A DNA stretch of 64,000 nt from Sphingomonas hengshuiensis (GTDB lineage: Bacteria; Pseudomonadota; Alphaproteobacteria; Sphingomonadales; Sphingomonadaceae), in contig NZ_CP010836.1 of NCBI RefSeq assembly GCF_000935025.1, forward strand, positions 2,232,001 through 2,296,000, written 5' to 3'. The notes beneath the pieces were generated by a model. It was given only the letters and a program-made list of their open reading frames with translations. It did no database searches and was not told where the DNA came from. Of the stretch, positions 33,563-43,370 are shown in pieces (position 1 is the stretch's first letter; each line of letters opens with the position of its first letter). The translations under genes were made by a program, and so were the position numbers.

Positions 33563-35044
33563 TTACTGGTTGTTCTGGCTGCGCAGGAACCGCGGAATAT
33601 CGAGCGGATCCTTGTCGTCGTCATCGGACTTGGCCGCACCACGCGACGCGGATGCCATCCGCTCGAACAACGTGCCCCCCGAACGCCGGGCCGGCTTGGC
33701 CTCGGGCGCGGCCGGCTCGTCCTCGCCGCCGGTCAGCCAGCGACGGCGGCTGCCATATTCGGGCGCGGGCGGGGCTGCGGGCTCGGGTGCCGCCGGTGCC
33801 GGCGGCACCATCGCCGCTTCCTCGCCGAGCAGCAGTTCGTCGGCCTCGGGCACATCGTCGAAGCGCGCCACGGGCTCGGGCTGCGGCTCGGGCACATAGG
33901 GCTCGGGGATGCGCGGCGCTTCGGCGATCGGCTCGGGCGCGGGGGCCGGGGCAGGCTCGGCATAGCCCGATGCCGGTGCGGCGGGCGGCGCGGAGTCGGC
34001 GGCGGCGGTGCGGCGCGGCGTCGCGAAGGAGAAGACGCGCGGCTGCTCGGCGGCCACCGGCGCGGGCTTGGCCTGCGCGTCGGCATCGATCCCCGTGGCG
34101 ACCACCGACACGCGGATGCGGCCTTCCAGATCGGGGTTGAACGCCGATCCCCAGATGATGTTCGCGTCGGGATCGACCAGCTCGCGGATATGGTTCGCGG
34201 CTTCGTCGACTTCGAGCAGGCGCATGTCCTCGCCGCCGGTGATCGACACGATCACGCCCTTGGCGCCGTTCATGCTCACACCGTCGAGCAGCGGGTTGGC
34301 AATCGCCTTCTGCGCCGCGATCAGCGCGCGGTCGTCGCCTTCCGCCTCGCCGGTGCCCATCATCGCCTTGCCCATTTCCTGCATCACCGAACGGACGTCG
34401 GCGAAATCCAGGTTGATCAGGCCTGGCATGACCATCAGGTCGGTGATCCCGCGGACGCCCTGCTGCAGCACCTCGTCCGCCATCTCGAACGCTTCCTTGA
34501 AGGTCGTGTTGGCATTGGCGATCAGGAACAAATTCTGGTTCGGAATGACGATCAGCGTATCGACGTACTTCTGCAGCTCTTCGATGCCCGCTTCCGCCGA
34601 TTGCGCGCGGCGGCGACCTTCGAACGAGAAGGGCTTGGTCACGACGCCCACGGTCAGGATGCCCATGTCGCGCGCAGCCTTGGCGATCACCGGCGCGGCG
34701 CCGGTGCCGGTGCCCCCGCCCATGCCCGCGGCGATGAACACCATGTGCGCGCCCTCGAGCGCTTTCTGCACCTGCTCGATCGTCTCCTCGGCGGCGGCGC
34801 GGCCGATCTCCGGACGCGAGCCCGCGCCCAGCCCTTGCGTGATCTTCGCGCCCAGCTGGATGCGATGCCCCGCCGACGACTGTTTCAGCGCCTGGCTGTC
34901 GGTATTGGCGACGAGGAACTCGACGCCCTGGACCTCGGCCCGGATCATGTTGGCGATCGCGTTCCCACCGGCGCCACCCACGCCGATCACCGTGATCTTC
35001 GGGGTCAGTTCGTCGACCTCAGCCGGAAGGAATTCGATACTCAT
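33563..35044 (-). CDS. ftsZ: Cell division GTPase FtsZ
   Basis: 493 residues from the ATG at 35044, with GGGAG upstream. Tubulin signature GGGTGTG at about 109-115, N-terminal [18 protein letters not shown]7 loop [12 protein letters not shown] long Pro/Glu/Ala-rich linker (about 320-470) leads to the conserved C-terminal peptide [15 protein letters not shown], which binds FtsA and other Z-ring anchors. It is the last gene of the dcw cluster, 110 bases after ftsA, where it may also have its own promoter. Confidence 0.98.
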   Translation of the reverse strand: MSIEFLPAEVDELTPKITVIGVGGAGGNAIANMIRAEVQGVEFLVANTDSQALKQSSAGHRIQLGAKITQGLGAGSRPEIGRAAAEETIEQVQKALEGAHMVFIAAGMGGGTGTGAAPVIAKAARDMGILTVGVVTKPFSFEGRRRAQSAEAGIEELQKYVDTLIVIPNQNLFLIANANTTFKEAFEMADEVLQQGVRGITDLMVMPGLINLDFADVRSVMQEMGKAMMGTGEAEGDDRALIAAQKAIANPLLDGVSMNGAKGVIVSITGGEDMRLLEVDEAANHIRELVDPDANIIWGSAFNPDLEGRIRVSVVATGIDADAQAKPAPVAAEQPRVFSFATPRRTAAADSAPPAAPASGYAEPAPAPAPEPIAEAPRIPEPYVPEPQPEPVARFDDVPEADELLLGEEAAMVPPAPAAPEPAAPPAPEYGSRRRWLTGGEDEPAAPEAKPARRSGGTLFERMASASRGAAKSDDDDKDPLDIPRFLRSQNNQ

Positions 35045-35154
35045 CACAATGTCTCCCTGGCGCCGCGGACGCAATGGAGCGGCACGTTGACTAGTCGTTC
35101 TGCACCATGCCCCCCGGCGACTCTAGTGGAAAGAGGGGGGCCTGTCGCATTTCT

Positions 35155-36414
35155 TCAATAATTGGCCCTGAATGCGGCCATCAAGCGCTGCATCAGCGCG
35201 CCGGTACTCGTTTTGGTGACAAGCTGGTGGCTCGGCTCCAGCGCGCGCAGGTCGATCGGGTCCGCCGCCGCGAACCGCGCGAGCCCGGCGAGCGTGGCAA
35301 AGGCCGGCCCCGAATGCGCCTCGGGCAGCGCGATCAGCCCCTTGGGACGCCCCACCCGCACTGCGCTGCCCAGCGATTGCTGCGCATAATCGGCCACCCC
35401 CTTCAGCTCGGCACCGCCCCCGGTCAGCACGATCTGGCGCCCGACCGGATCGGCGAAGCCCAGCTTCTTCAGTTCCTTCTGGATCTCGGACATCAGCCGT
35501 TCCAGCCGCTGGCGGATGATCCCGTTGAGCTGCGCCTTGGTGATGCGCGGCCCTTCGACATTGTCGTCGGGGATCGCCGGCATCACGTCGATCATCTCGT
35601 GGTTGTCGCGCGGGCTCAGATTGGCCGAGCCGTGGAAGCATTTGGTCCGCTCGGCCCATTGCCGCGCCGTGCCGAAGGCGGAGGCGATATCGTCGGTGAT
35701 GTCGGACGATCCCATCGCGATCGACGCCAGCCCGGCGAGCACCCCGCCCGCGAACACCGACACGTTGGTCACCCCCGCGCCGATCTCGACCAGCGCCACG
35801 CCCAGCTCGCGCTCTTCCTCGGTCAGGCAGGCAAGGCCCGTGGCGACCGGTGCCGCGATGATCGAGCGCACCTCGAGATGCGCGGAGCGGACGCACAGAT
35901 CGAGATTGCGCACCGGCGATCCCTCTGTCGCGACGACATGGATGTCGACGCCCAGCCGATCGGCATGCAGCCCCAGCGGGCGCTTGACCCCGGCAAGCCC
36001 ATCGACGGTATAGCGCGTCGGCTGGGCATGGAGCACCATCTTGCCCTGCGGATCGATCGCGTCGCGTCCGGCGCGCAGCAATTCGTCGATATCGCCCTGC
36101 TCGACGCGGTGGCCGCCCAGATCGGCTTCGAGCTTGACGATATCGGACACCAGCCCGCCCGCCGAGAAGCTGACCCAGACATCCTCGATATTGGTGCCCG
36201 CGATGCGCTCGGCCTGCTCGACGGCTTCGCGGATCGCGATTTCGGTGGCGTGCATGTCGGCGACATAGCCGCGCTTGACGCCCCGGCTCTCGCGCTGGCC
36301 GGTGCCGAGCACGACGAGCTGGCCGTCGTCGGACTTCTGCGCGATCAGCGCCGAAACCTTGGACGAGCCCACGTCGAGAGCGGTTATCAAACCCTCCGGT
36401 GCCGTTTTCGCCAT
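35155..36414 (-). CDS. ftsA: Cell division protein FtsA
   Basis: 419 residues, actin-like ATPase that tethers FtsZ to the membrane. Motifs: LITALDVGSSKVSALIAQ (phosphate 1), VEIGAGVTNVSVF (phosphate 2), IVLTGGGAELKGV (adenosine). The C-terminal amphipathic peptide is LMQRLMAAFRANY. It follows ftsQ by 5 bases. Confidence 0.97.
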   Translation of the reverse strand: MAKTAPEGLITALDVGSSKVSALIAQKSDDGQLVVLGTGQRESRGVKRGYVADMHATEIAIREAVEQAERIAGTNIEDVWVSFSAGGLVSDIVKLEADLGGHRVEQGDIDELLRAGRDAIDPQGKMVLHAQPTRYTVDGLAGVKRPLGLHADRLGVDIHVVATEGSPVRNLDLCVRSAHLEVRSIIAAPVATGLACLTEEERELGVALVEIGAGVTNVSVFAGGVLAGLASIAMGSSDITDDIASAFGTARQWAERTKCFHGSANLSPRDNHEMIDVMPAIPDDNVEGPRITKAQLNGIIRQRLERLMSEIQKELKKLGFADPVGRQIVLTGGGAELKGVADYAQQSLGSAVRVGRPKGLIALPEAHSGPAFATLAGLARFAAADPIDLRALEPSHQLVTKTSTGALMQRLMAAFRANY

Positions 36415-36419
36415 TGCCG

Positions 36420-37328
36420 CTACTCCCCTGTCACGATGCTTGTCGGCGCCGTCGCCACGGTGGGCGCGCTCGGCCGCTGCACCACCATATTGCCCGGAAC
36501 GCGCATGTCGAACCGGATCGATCCCTTGCCCAACAGCCGCTGCTCGCCGTCCAGCGTCGCGAACTTGCGCAGCGCCTCCGCCGCTTCAGCCTCGCCTTCG
36601 GGCAGTTGCAGCCGCTCGCCGGTGTCGAACGTCAGGTCCCAGCGGCGATTGCCGATCCAGGTCGCGGCCTTGACCAAGGGCTTGAGCGCGGGCGCCGCCT
36701 CCATCAGCGCGCGGCGCGCGGGCTCCTGCGCATTGGCGCCGTCGCCGATCACCAGCGGCAGATCGGGCATCGCGTCGCGCGATACGGGCTCCAGCGGCAC
36801 GCCATTGGGATCAACCAGCATCAACTGCCCGCGATTTTGCCAGATCGCGCCCGGCACCCGCTCGACGATGAAGATGCGCAGCGTATTGGGCAGCCGCCGC
36901 GACACGCGCGCATCCTCGACCCAGGGGAATTTGAGCAGCCGTTCGCGCACCAGCGCCAGGTCGACCAGCGGCATCGCGCGCGAATCCTGGTCGAGCGCGG
37001 CGCCATAGACCGTCATCCGGTCCATCCGCTTCAGCCCATCGATCTGGACCTCGTCGACCTTGAGCCCCGCCTCGCCCACGACATTGGCCAGCGCAACGCC
37101 CGCCATCGCGGGAACGCCCATCCACACGCCGATGCCGAGCGCGATCGCGCCGACGGTGCCGACAATGCCCCAGGTCGCGATCCGCTGGAGCGTCGCCTCG
37201 CTGAACGGCAGCGCCGCGACTGCCTGGTCGAGCAATCCGGGCCGCTTGGGGCGACGCGAATTCGGCTTGCGCTTCTTGGGCGCGGCCCCGCGCCGCGTCG
37301 CGGTGCGCTGGGCGGGGCGGCGGCTCAC
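36420..37328 (-). CDS. ftsQ: Cell division protein FtsQ
   Basis: 302 residues from a GTG at 37328 overlapping the ddl stop. An arginine/lysine-rich cytoplasmic tail (RRGAAPKKRKPNSRRPKRPG) is followed by one membrane helix (about 52-75), a POTRA domain (VDEVQIDGLKRMDRMTV) and the FtsQ beta domain. It recruits FtsB/FtsL/FtsW/FtsI. Any further upstream frame is antisense/out of frame over ddl. Confidence 0.95.
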   Translation of the reverse strand: MSRRPAQRTATRRGAAPKKRKPNSRRPKRPGLLDQAVAALPFSEATLQRIATWGIVGTVGAIALGIGVWMGVPAMAGVALANVVGEAGLKVDEVQIDGLKRMDRMTVYGAALDQDSRAMPLVDLALVRERLLKFPWVEDARVSRRLPNTLRIFIVERVPGAIWQNRGQLMLVDPNGVPLEPVSRDAMPDLPLVIGDGANAQEPARRALMEAAPALKPLVKAATWIGNRRWDLTFDTGERLQLPEGEAEAAEALRKFATLDGEQRLLGKGSIRFDMRVPGNMVVQRPSAPTVATAPTSIVTGE

Positions 37329-38239
37329 AGCGCTTCGTCCACGATGCGCTGCACGAGTTCGGCATAGCCGATGCCGAGATATTTGGCCTGTTCGGGGACG
37401 AGGCTGAGCGGCGTCATGCCCGGCTGGGTGTTGACCTCCAGCAGGAACAGCCCCTCGACGCCCTGGCTGTCGTCCCAGCGGAAATCCGAACGCGACGCGC
37501 CCTTGCACCCCAGCAGCCGGTGCGCATCCAGCGCGATCCGCTTGCACGCATCGGCGACATCGTCGGGGATGTCGGCGGGGCAGATATGGTCGGTCAGCCC
37601 GTCGGTATATTTGGCGGCATAGTCGTAAAAGCCGCTCTTGGGCTTCAGCTCGGTGACGCCCAGCGCCTCCCCGCCCAGCACCGCCGTCGTCAGCTCGCGC
37701 CCCCGGATAAAGGGCTCGGCGAGCAGCTCGTCGAATTCCTGCCACGGCCCCGCAGCGTCGCGCGCGATCGGGTTGCCGTAATTGCCCTGGTCGGTGACGA
37801 TCGCGACGCCGACCGACGAGCCTTCGTTGACGGGCTTGAGCACATAGGGGCGCGGCAGCGGATCGCGTTCGTACAATTCCTCGGTCCGCACCATCCGCCC
37901 GCCGGGCATCGGGATGCCATGCGGCACCAGCGCCTGCTTGGTAAGCTGCTTGTCGATCGCGATCACCGACGTGACCATGCCGGAATGCGTGTAGCGCAGC
38001 CCCATCAGGTCGAGCATCCCCTGCACGCTGCCATCCTCGCCCGGCGTGCCGTGCAGCGCGTTGAACACCAGATCGGGCTTCGCCTCGGTGAGCTTCACCG
38101 CCACGTCGCGACCCATGTCGATCGCCGTCACGCGATGCCCCAGGCTCTCGAGCGCGGCGACGATATCGTGCCCCGACATCAGCGAAACCTCGCGCTCCGC
38201 GGACCAGCCGCCCAGCAGCACGGCGATGTGGAGCGTCAC
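37325..38239 (-). CDS. ddl: D-alanine--D-alanine ligase
   Basis: 304 residues from a GTG at 38239, preceded by GGGGAGGA. ATP-grasp fold: AVLLGGWSAEREVSLMSG, ALHGTPGEDGSVQG, PYVLKPVNEGSSVGV and FLLEVNTQPGMTPLSLVP. It makes the D-Ala-D-Ala dipeptide for MurF. Its ribosome-binding site is part of a small palindrome (38246-38264), so translation may depend on RNA folding. Confidence 0.96.
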   Translation of the reverse strand: MTLHIAVLLGGWSAEREVSLMSGHDIVAALESLGHRVTAIDMGRDVAVKLTEAKPDLVFNALHGTPGEDGSVQGMLDLMGLRYTHSGMVTSVIAIDKQLTKQALVPHGIPMPGGRMVRTEELYERDPLPRPYVLKPVNEGSSVGVAIVTDQGNYGNPIARDAAGPWQEFDELLAEPFIRGRELTTAVLGGEALGVTELKPKSGFYDYAAKYTDGLTDHICPADIPDDVADACKRIALDAHRLLGCKGASRSDFRWDDSQGVEGLFLLEVNTQPGMTPLSLVPEQAKYLGIGYAELVQRIVDEAL

Positions 38240-38245
38240 AGCAAT

Positions 38246-38452
38246 CCTCCCCGGAACGGGGAGGCGATCACCGCATCAGGCTGCGCGCCTCCCCCATTTC
38301 CACCGTCATGCTGAACTTGTTTCAGCATCCACCGCGCAACAAGCCACGGATATGCGCGCTGAGGGTTGGATGCTGAAACAAGTTCAGCATGACGGGAAAT
38401 GAAGGACTCGACGTCCGATTCACGGTGCGCGCCCCTCCCCGTGCCGGGGAGG
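38246..38452. repeat. Composite palindromic element between murB and ddl
   Basis: A 29-bp perfect inverted repeat (38303-38331 with 38367-38395, core CATGCTGAACTTGTTTCAGC) with a 35-base loop is flanked by two similar small hairpins, CCTCCCCG/CGGGGAGG at 38246-38264 and at 38434-38452. The whole 229-base spacer is thus a symmetrical element inside an operon. It may be a mobile intergenic repeat that also affects mRNA processing. Confidence 0.85.
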
Positions 38453-38468
38453 ATCGAAGAAATCACCA

Positions 38469-39374
38469 TCACTTGCTAACCCCCACCCGCTGGATTTCCC
38501 ATTCCAGCGTCACGCCGGACTGCGCCTGCACCCGCGCGCGGACGTCCTCGCCCAGCGCCTCGATGTCGGCGCTGGTCGCATTGCCCAGGTTGAGCAGGAA
38601 ATTGCAGTGTTTTTCGCTAACCTGCGCATCGCCCCGCCGCAAACCCCGGCATCCGGCGGCGTCGACCAATGCCCAGGCCTTGTGGCCCTCTGGGTTCTTG
38701 AAGGTCGATCCGCCGGTCTTTGATCGCAGCGGCTGCGATTCCTCGCGCGCGGCGGCGATGCGGTCCATCTCGGCCTGGATTTCGTCCGAAGGCTTGGGAA
38801 AGCCCCGGAACGTCGCCGACACCACGATCGCCCCCTCGGGCAGGCTGCTGTGCCGATAGCTATAGCCCAGATCGGCGTTCGCCAGCACCCGGCGTTCGCC
38901 CGATCGCAGCACCACCTCGCACTCGACCAATATATCGCACGTCTCGCGGCCATAGGCGCCGCCATTCATCCGCACGAACCCGCCGACCGTGCCGGGGATC
39001 GATCGCAGGAACTCGACGCCGCCGATCCCCGCATCGCGCGCCTTGGACGACACCAATATGCCCGAAGCCCCGCCGCCGCACCGTAGCGTCACCGCGTCGA
39101 GCACCTCGACCGCCGCAAACGCCTTGCCCAGCCGCACCACCACGCCCGCCACCCCGCCGTCGCGCACGATCATGTTCGATCCGAGCCCCAGCCCCATCAC
39201 CGGCACCGCGGGATCGAGGTCGCGCAGGAACGCGACCAGATCCTCGGCATCGGCGGGCTCGAACAGCCACTCCGCCGTGCCGCCGCTCTTGAACCAAACG
39301 AGCGGCGCCAGCGGCGCGTCGGCGGTCAGCTTGCCGCGGACCTGGGGGAGCGTCGCCGCCGCGATCACTTCCAT
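38469..39374 (-). CDS. murB: UDP-N-acetylenolpyruvoylglucosamine reductase
   Basis: 301 residues from the ATG at 39374, which lies inside the 3' end of the small upstream gene. FAD-binding motifs GLGSNMIVRDGG and FLRSIPGTVGGFVRMNGGAYG; catalytic GGSTFKNPEGHKAW (Ser) and the C-terminal Glu region. Reduces enolpyruvyl-UDP-GlcNAc to UDP-MurNAc. It lies upstream of the composite palindrome. Confidence 0.96.
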   Translation of the reverse strand: MEVIAAATLPQVRGKLTADAPLAPLVWFKSGGTAEWLFEPADAEDLVAFLRDLDPAVPVMGLGLGSNMIVRDGGVAGVVVRLGKAFAAVEVLDAVTLRCGGGASGILVSSKARDAGIGGVEFLRSIPGTVGGFVRMNGGAYGRETCDILVECEVVLRSGERRVLANADLGYSYRHSSLPEGAIVVSATFRGFPKPSDEIQAEMDRIAAAREESQPLRSKTGGSTFKNPEGHKAWALVDAAGCRGLRRGDAQVSEKHCNFLLNLGNATSADIEALGEDVRARVQAQSGVTLEWEIQRVGVSK

Positions 39375-39559
39375 CCCCAAAGCCGCGCCCATTGCTGCCA
39401 TGCCGCCATGTTCGCCTCGGCGGCCTTTTGCCCCGCCTCCTGGAGCGCGGTCATCTGCTTGCCTGCGTCCAGCATCTTTTGCGCCGCGTCGATCTGCGCC
39501 TCCTGCGCGCGGATGATCTCGCGCTGCATCTCGATCGCCGTGGAGAACCAGTCGCTCAT
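39365..39559 (-). CDS. Small helical protein between murC and murB
   Basis: 64 residues. The ATG (39557-39559) overlaps the murC stop in ATGA, and its own stop overlaps the murB start by 10 bases, so it is fully coupled in the operon. The protein is amphipathic helix throughout: [20 protein letters not shown], then [20 protein letters not shown] and [20 protein letters not shown]. No signal or membrane segment. It resembles short phasin-like helical proteins. Function is unknown; its place suggests a role with Mur enzymes or simply a conserved passenger. Confidence 0.75.
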   Translation of the reverse strand: MSDWFSTAIEMQREIIRAQEAQIDAAQKMLDAGKQMTALQEAGQKAAEANMAAWQQWARLWGWK

Positions 39560-40977
39560 GCCACCCGCTCCTGTTGCCGTGCCGCCTCGATCCCCGCGGC
39601 CAGCCCCGCCGCCCATTTGGTAATGTCGCCCGCGCCCAGGCACACGACCATGTCGCCGGGCACCGTCACCTCGGCCAGCGCCGCCGCCAGCGCCTCGGCA
39701 TCGGCGACCGCCGCCACCGCACGATGCCCGCGCCGCTTGATCCCCTCGACCAGCGCATCGGCATCCACGCCCTCGCGCTGCGCCTCGCCCGCGGCATAGA
39801 CCGGGGCGATATAGACCATGTCGGCGTCGTTGAACGCCTGGGCGAAGTCATCCATCAGATTGCCCAGCCGCGAGTAACGATGCGGCTGCATCACCGCGAT
39901 CACCCGCCCCTCGGCGCTTTCGCGCGCGGCGGACAGGACGGCGCGGATCTCCACCGGATGATGGCCGTAATCGTCGATCACGGTCACGCCCTGCGTCTCG
40001 CCCACCTTGGTAAAGCGCCTTTTGACCCCGCCGAACCGGGCAAAGCCCTTCTGGATCGTGACGTCGGGAATGCCCAGCTCCAGCGCCACGCCGATCGCGG
40101 CCAGCGCGTTCTGGACATTGTGGCGCCCCGGCATCGGCAGCTCGATCCCCTCGATCGACCGCGTCGTGCCGTCGCGGTGGCGGATGATCGCCTCGAAGCG
40201 GTTGCCCCCCGAATGCGGTGTCACGTTCACCCCGCGCACATCGGCGCTGGCAGCAAAGCCATAGGTGACGATCCGCCGGTCGCGCACGCGCGGGATGATC
40301 GCCTGCACTTCGGGGTGATCGAGGCACAGCAACGCCGCGCCGTAAAAGGGCACATTCTCGACGAACTCGACGAACGCATCCTTCACCGAATCGAAATCGC
40401 CATAATGGTCGAGATGCTCGGGATCGATATTGGTGACGACCGCGATCGTGCCGTCCAGCCGCAGGAAGCTGCCGTCGCTCTCATCGGCCTCCACCACCAT
40501 CCACTCGCTGTCGCCCAGCCGGGCGTTCGAGCCATATTGGTTGATGATTCCGCCGTTGATCACGGTCGGATCGACCCCGCCCGCATCGAGCAAAGCCGCG
40601 ACCATCGACGTCGTGGTCGTCTTGCCATGCGTCCCCGCCACCGCGACGGTGGATTTCAGCCGCATCAGCTCGGCGAGCATCTCGGCGCGGCGCACCACGG
40701 GGACGCGGCGCTCATAGGCGGCTTCCACCTCGGGGTTGGTGCGCACGATCGCAGTCGAGACCACGACCACCGCCGCATCGCCCAGATTGTCGGCGCTATG
40801 CCCGATCGTCACCACGATCCCGCGCCCGCGCAGCGCCTCGATCACGGTGCTTTCGGCAACGTCAGAACCCTGAACCTTATAGCCCAGATTGTGCATCACC
40901 TCGGCGATGCCCGACATGCCGATGCCGCCGATGCCGACGAAATGGATGGTACCGATGTCGGTTGCGACACCCTTCAT
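39556..40977 (-). CDS. murC: UDP-N-acetylmuramate--L-alanine ligase
   Basis: 473 residues. N-terminal [24 protein letters not shown]-binding [17 protein letters not shown], central DESDGSF and [13 protein letters not shown] motifs of Mur ligases. Adds L-Ala to UDP-MurNAc. It lies 12 bases after murG. Confidence 0.97.
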   Translation of the reverse strand: MKGVATDIGTIHFVGIGGIGMSGIAEVMHNLGYKVQGSDVAESTVIEALRGRGIVVTIGHSADNLGDAAVVVVSTAIVRTNPEVEAAYERRVPVVRRAEMLAELMRLKSTVAVAGTHGKTTTTSMVAALLDAGGVDPTVINGGIINQYGSNARLGDSEWMVVEADESDGSFLRLDGTIAVVTNIDPEHLDHYGDFDSVKDAFVEFVENVPFYGAALLCLDHPEVQAIIPRVRDRRIVTYGFAASADVRGVNVTPHSGGNRFEAIIRHRDGTTRSIEGIELPMPGRHNVQNALAAIGVALELGIPDVTIQKGFARFGGVKRRFTKVGETQGVTVIDDYGHHPVEIRAVLSAARESAEGRVIAVMQPHRYSRLGNLMDDFAQAFNDADMVYIAPVYAAGEAQREGVDADALVEGIKRRGHRAVAAVADAEALAAALAEVTVPGDMVVCLGAGDITKWAAGLAAGIEAARQQERVA

Positions 40978-40989
40978 GCGTCAAAGTCC

Positions 40990-42144
40990 TTATGCATAAG
41001 CGGGCCTTCCGCCCTGCATGGCTGCCCGGCGCACATGGATCGGTGCGGTCGGGGCGTGAATCGATTCGACCAAGTCGGCGAGGTCGCGCACCGCATGTGG
41101 CCGGCCACAGCTTCGCGCCCGCGCCGCTGCATTCTCCAGCCCCTGGGTGTCGAGCCCCAGCTTCTGGATCTGCTTGGCGAGTTCGGGCGCGGTGAAGGCG
41201 CGCTGCGGAATCGTCCGCGCGCCGCCCGCCGCGGTGATCTCGCGCGCATTCGCGGTCTGGTGGTCGTCGGTCGCGCTGGGCAGCGGCACCAGGATCGCGG
41301 GGCGCCCCGCTGCGGTCAGCTCCGAAATCGTCGAGGCGCCCGCGCGCGCGATCACGACATGCGCCCATGCCAGCGCCTCGGGCATGTCGGCGATATAGGT
41401 CGAGAGGTCGGCGGGAATGCCATGCGCCTGATATTTGGCGCGCACCGCGTCAATGTCCTCGATCCGCGCCTGATGCGTCACCTGCAACCGGCGGCGGAAA
41501 TGGACGGGGAGCAGCGCGAGCCCGTCGGGCACGACCTGGCTCAGCACCGTCGCACCCTGGCTCCCGCCGGTCACGAGCACGCGGAAGATGCCGTCCTCCT
41601 CGAGGATCGGATAGGGCCGGTCGCGCAGCGCCAGCACCGCCTCGCGCACCGGATTGCCCACCAGATGCGTCTTCGCCGCCCAGCCCGGCTTGAGCCGCTC
41701 GACGTCTTCATAGGAGGTGGCGATCGCGTCCACCTTGCCCGCAACGAAGCGGTTGACCCGGCCCAGCACGGCGTTCTGCTCGTGCACGATCGTCGGAATG
41801 CCCGCGCGGAACGCCGCGAGCAGCGCGGGCATCGCCGGGTATCCGCCGAACCCGATCACCGCCGCGGGCCGCAATTCCTTGTACAGCCGCCGCGCCATCG
41901 ATCGCCCGGCCATCATCTTGGCCATCGCCTTCAGATAGCCGATCGGCCCGCCCGCCAGCCGCCCCGCGGGCAGGACGTGCGTCTCGATATTGTCGAACAG
42001 CCCCGGAAAGCGCACCCCGCGATCGTCGCTGACCAGCGCGACGTGATGCCCGCGCGCAATCAGCTCCGCCGCCAGCGCCGCCGCCGGGACCATATGTCCG
42101 CCCGTGCCGCCTGCCGCGAGCACATAGCATCGTGAATTCGTCAT
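40990..42144 (-). CDS. murG: UDP-GlcNAc:lipid I N-acetylglucosaminyltransferase
   Basis: 384 residues from the ATG at 42144, overlapping the ftsW stop (ATGA). GT28 family: VLAAGGTGGHMVPAAALAAEL, IGFGGYPAMPALLAAF, VTGGSQGATVLSQVVP and ARAGASTISELTAAGRPAIL. Makes lipid II at the inner membrane face. A longer frame upstream is a shadow in ftsW. The C-terminal tail (RRAAMQGGRPAYA) is slightly longer than usual. Confidence 0.96.
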   Translation of the reverse strand: MTNSRCYVLAAGGTGGHMVPAAALAAELIARGHHVALVSDDRGVRFPGLFDNIETHVLPAGRLAGGPIGYLKAMAKMMAGRSMARRLYKELRPAAVIGFGGYPAMPALLAAFRAGIPTIVHEQNAVLGRVNRFVAGKVDAIATSYEDVERLKPGWAAKTHLVGNPVREAVLALRDRPYPILEEDGIFRVLVTGGSQGATVLSQVVPDGLALLPVHFRRRLQVTHQARIEDIDAVRAKYQAHGIPADLSTYIADMPEALAWAHVVIARAGASTISELTAAGRPAILVPLPSATDDHQTANAREITAAGGARTIPQRAFTAPELAKQIQKLGLDTQGLENAAARARSCGRPHAVRDLADLVESIHAPTAPIHVRRAAMQGGRPAYA

Positions 42145-43370
42145 CCCTTGCTCCACCGCCCCGTATAGGGAGACCGCTTCAGATACGGGTTTCGCCGCGT
42201 GAAAGCGAGCAATAGGCCCATCCCGATCGACAAAGCTATCATCGAAGACCCGCCATAGCTGATGAACGGCAGCGTCATCCCCTTGGACGGGGCAATGCCG
42301 GTGTTCACCGCCATGTTGATCAGCGCCTGCACCCCGAACTGCGCCGCCAGCCCCGATGCCGCGAGCAGGACAAAGGCATCCTCCTCGTCGATCATCCGCA
42401 TGAACACCCGGATCACGATCGCGGCATAGAGCAGCACGATCACCGCGCAGGATATCAGCCCAAACTCCTCGCCGATCACCGAGAAGATATAATCGGTATG
42501 CGCCTCGGGCAGCCTGAACTTCATCTGTCCGCCGCCCGGCCCGGTGCCGGTCAGCCCACCCTCGGTCAGCGTCGCATGCGCCATTTCGATCTGGTAGCGA
42601 TCGTGGAGCGCTGCCTCCTTGGTCGGGAACAGGAAATTGTCGATCCGCGTCCGCGCGGTGCCGTAAAACAGATAGGCCGCAACGACGCCCGCCACCGCAG
42701 TCCCCATCAGCCCGCCGATCGCCAGCGGCGATATGCCCGAGATCATCAGCAGGATCAGCCACACCAGCGCGAACACGATCGTCTGCCCGAAATCGGGCTG
42801 GAGCATCAGCAGCACGCCGATCAGCGCAGTCATCGCGCCCGTCACGAACAGCACCGGCAATTCGGGGTCGCGCGCGCGGAACGACAGCATCCACGCGGTC
42901 GACACGATGAACAGCGGCTTGAGGAATTCGGAGGGCTGGAATTGCGAAATGCCGACGCCGATCCAGCGCTTGGCCCCGTTCACCTCTGCCCCGACCAGCG
43001 GCAGCACGAACAGCATCGCCGTGAACAATATCGCGCCGATCAGCGACAGCCGCCGCGCGAGTTTGATCGGGAGCATCGAAACTGCGACCAGCACCGGCAC
43101 CGACACGCACACCCACATTAGCTGGCGCCAGAAATAATGCATCGGCGCCATGATGTGCGTCGCGTCCGAATAGCGCCGCGCCGTCGCGGGCGATGCCGCC
43201 GCCACCGCGACCAGCCCGATCGCCATCAGGAACAGCGTGAGCAGCAACAGCACGCGATCGACTTCCCAGAACCACATGCCTGCGCGCGACGTGCTGGCGC
43301 GGCCAAGCTGTTTCTGAACGCGCCTCTTCACTTCGGCGCCGACGGTCTCCGCCTCGGCGACCTCGTTCAT
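42141..43370 (-). CDS. ftsW: SEDS peptidoglycan glycosyltransferase FtsW
   Basis: 409 residues with about ten membrane helices. SEDS motifs: GAEVNGAKRWIGVGISQFQP, PDFGQTIVF, EAHTDYIFSVIGEEFG and PFISYGGSSMIALSIGMGL. It polymerises septal glycan with FtsI. Its start overlaps the murD stop (ATGA). Confidence 0.96.
   Translation of the reverse strand: MNEVAEAETVGAEVKRRVQKQLGRASTSRAGMWFWEVDRVLLLLTLFLMAIGLVAVAAASPATARRYSDATHIMAPMHYFWRQLMWVCVSVPVLVAVSMLPIKLARRLSLIGAILFTAMLFVLPLVGAEVNGAKRWIGVGISQFQPSEFLKPLFIVSTAWMLSFRARDPELPVLFVTGAMTALIGVLLMLQPDFGQTIVFALVWLILLMISGISPLAIGGLMGTAVAGVVAAYLFYGTARTRIDNFLFPTKEAALHDRYQIEMAHATLTEGGLTGTGPGGGQMKFRLPEAHTDYIFSVIGEEFGLISCAVIVLLYAAIVIRVFMRMIDEEDAFVLLAASGLAAQFGVQALINMAVNTGIAPSKGMTLPFISYGGSSMIALSIGMGLLLAFTRRNPYLKRSPYTGRWSKG

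Noticed and set aside
39574..42135. An 853-codon plus-strand frame across murC and murG
   Set aside because: Antisense shadow of two certain genes, without domains or a plausible start.
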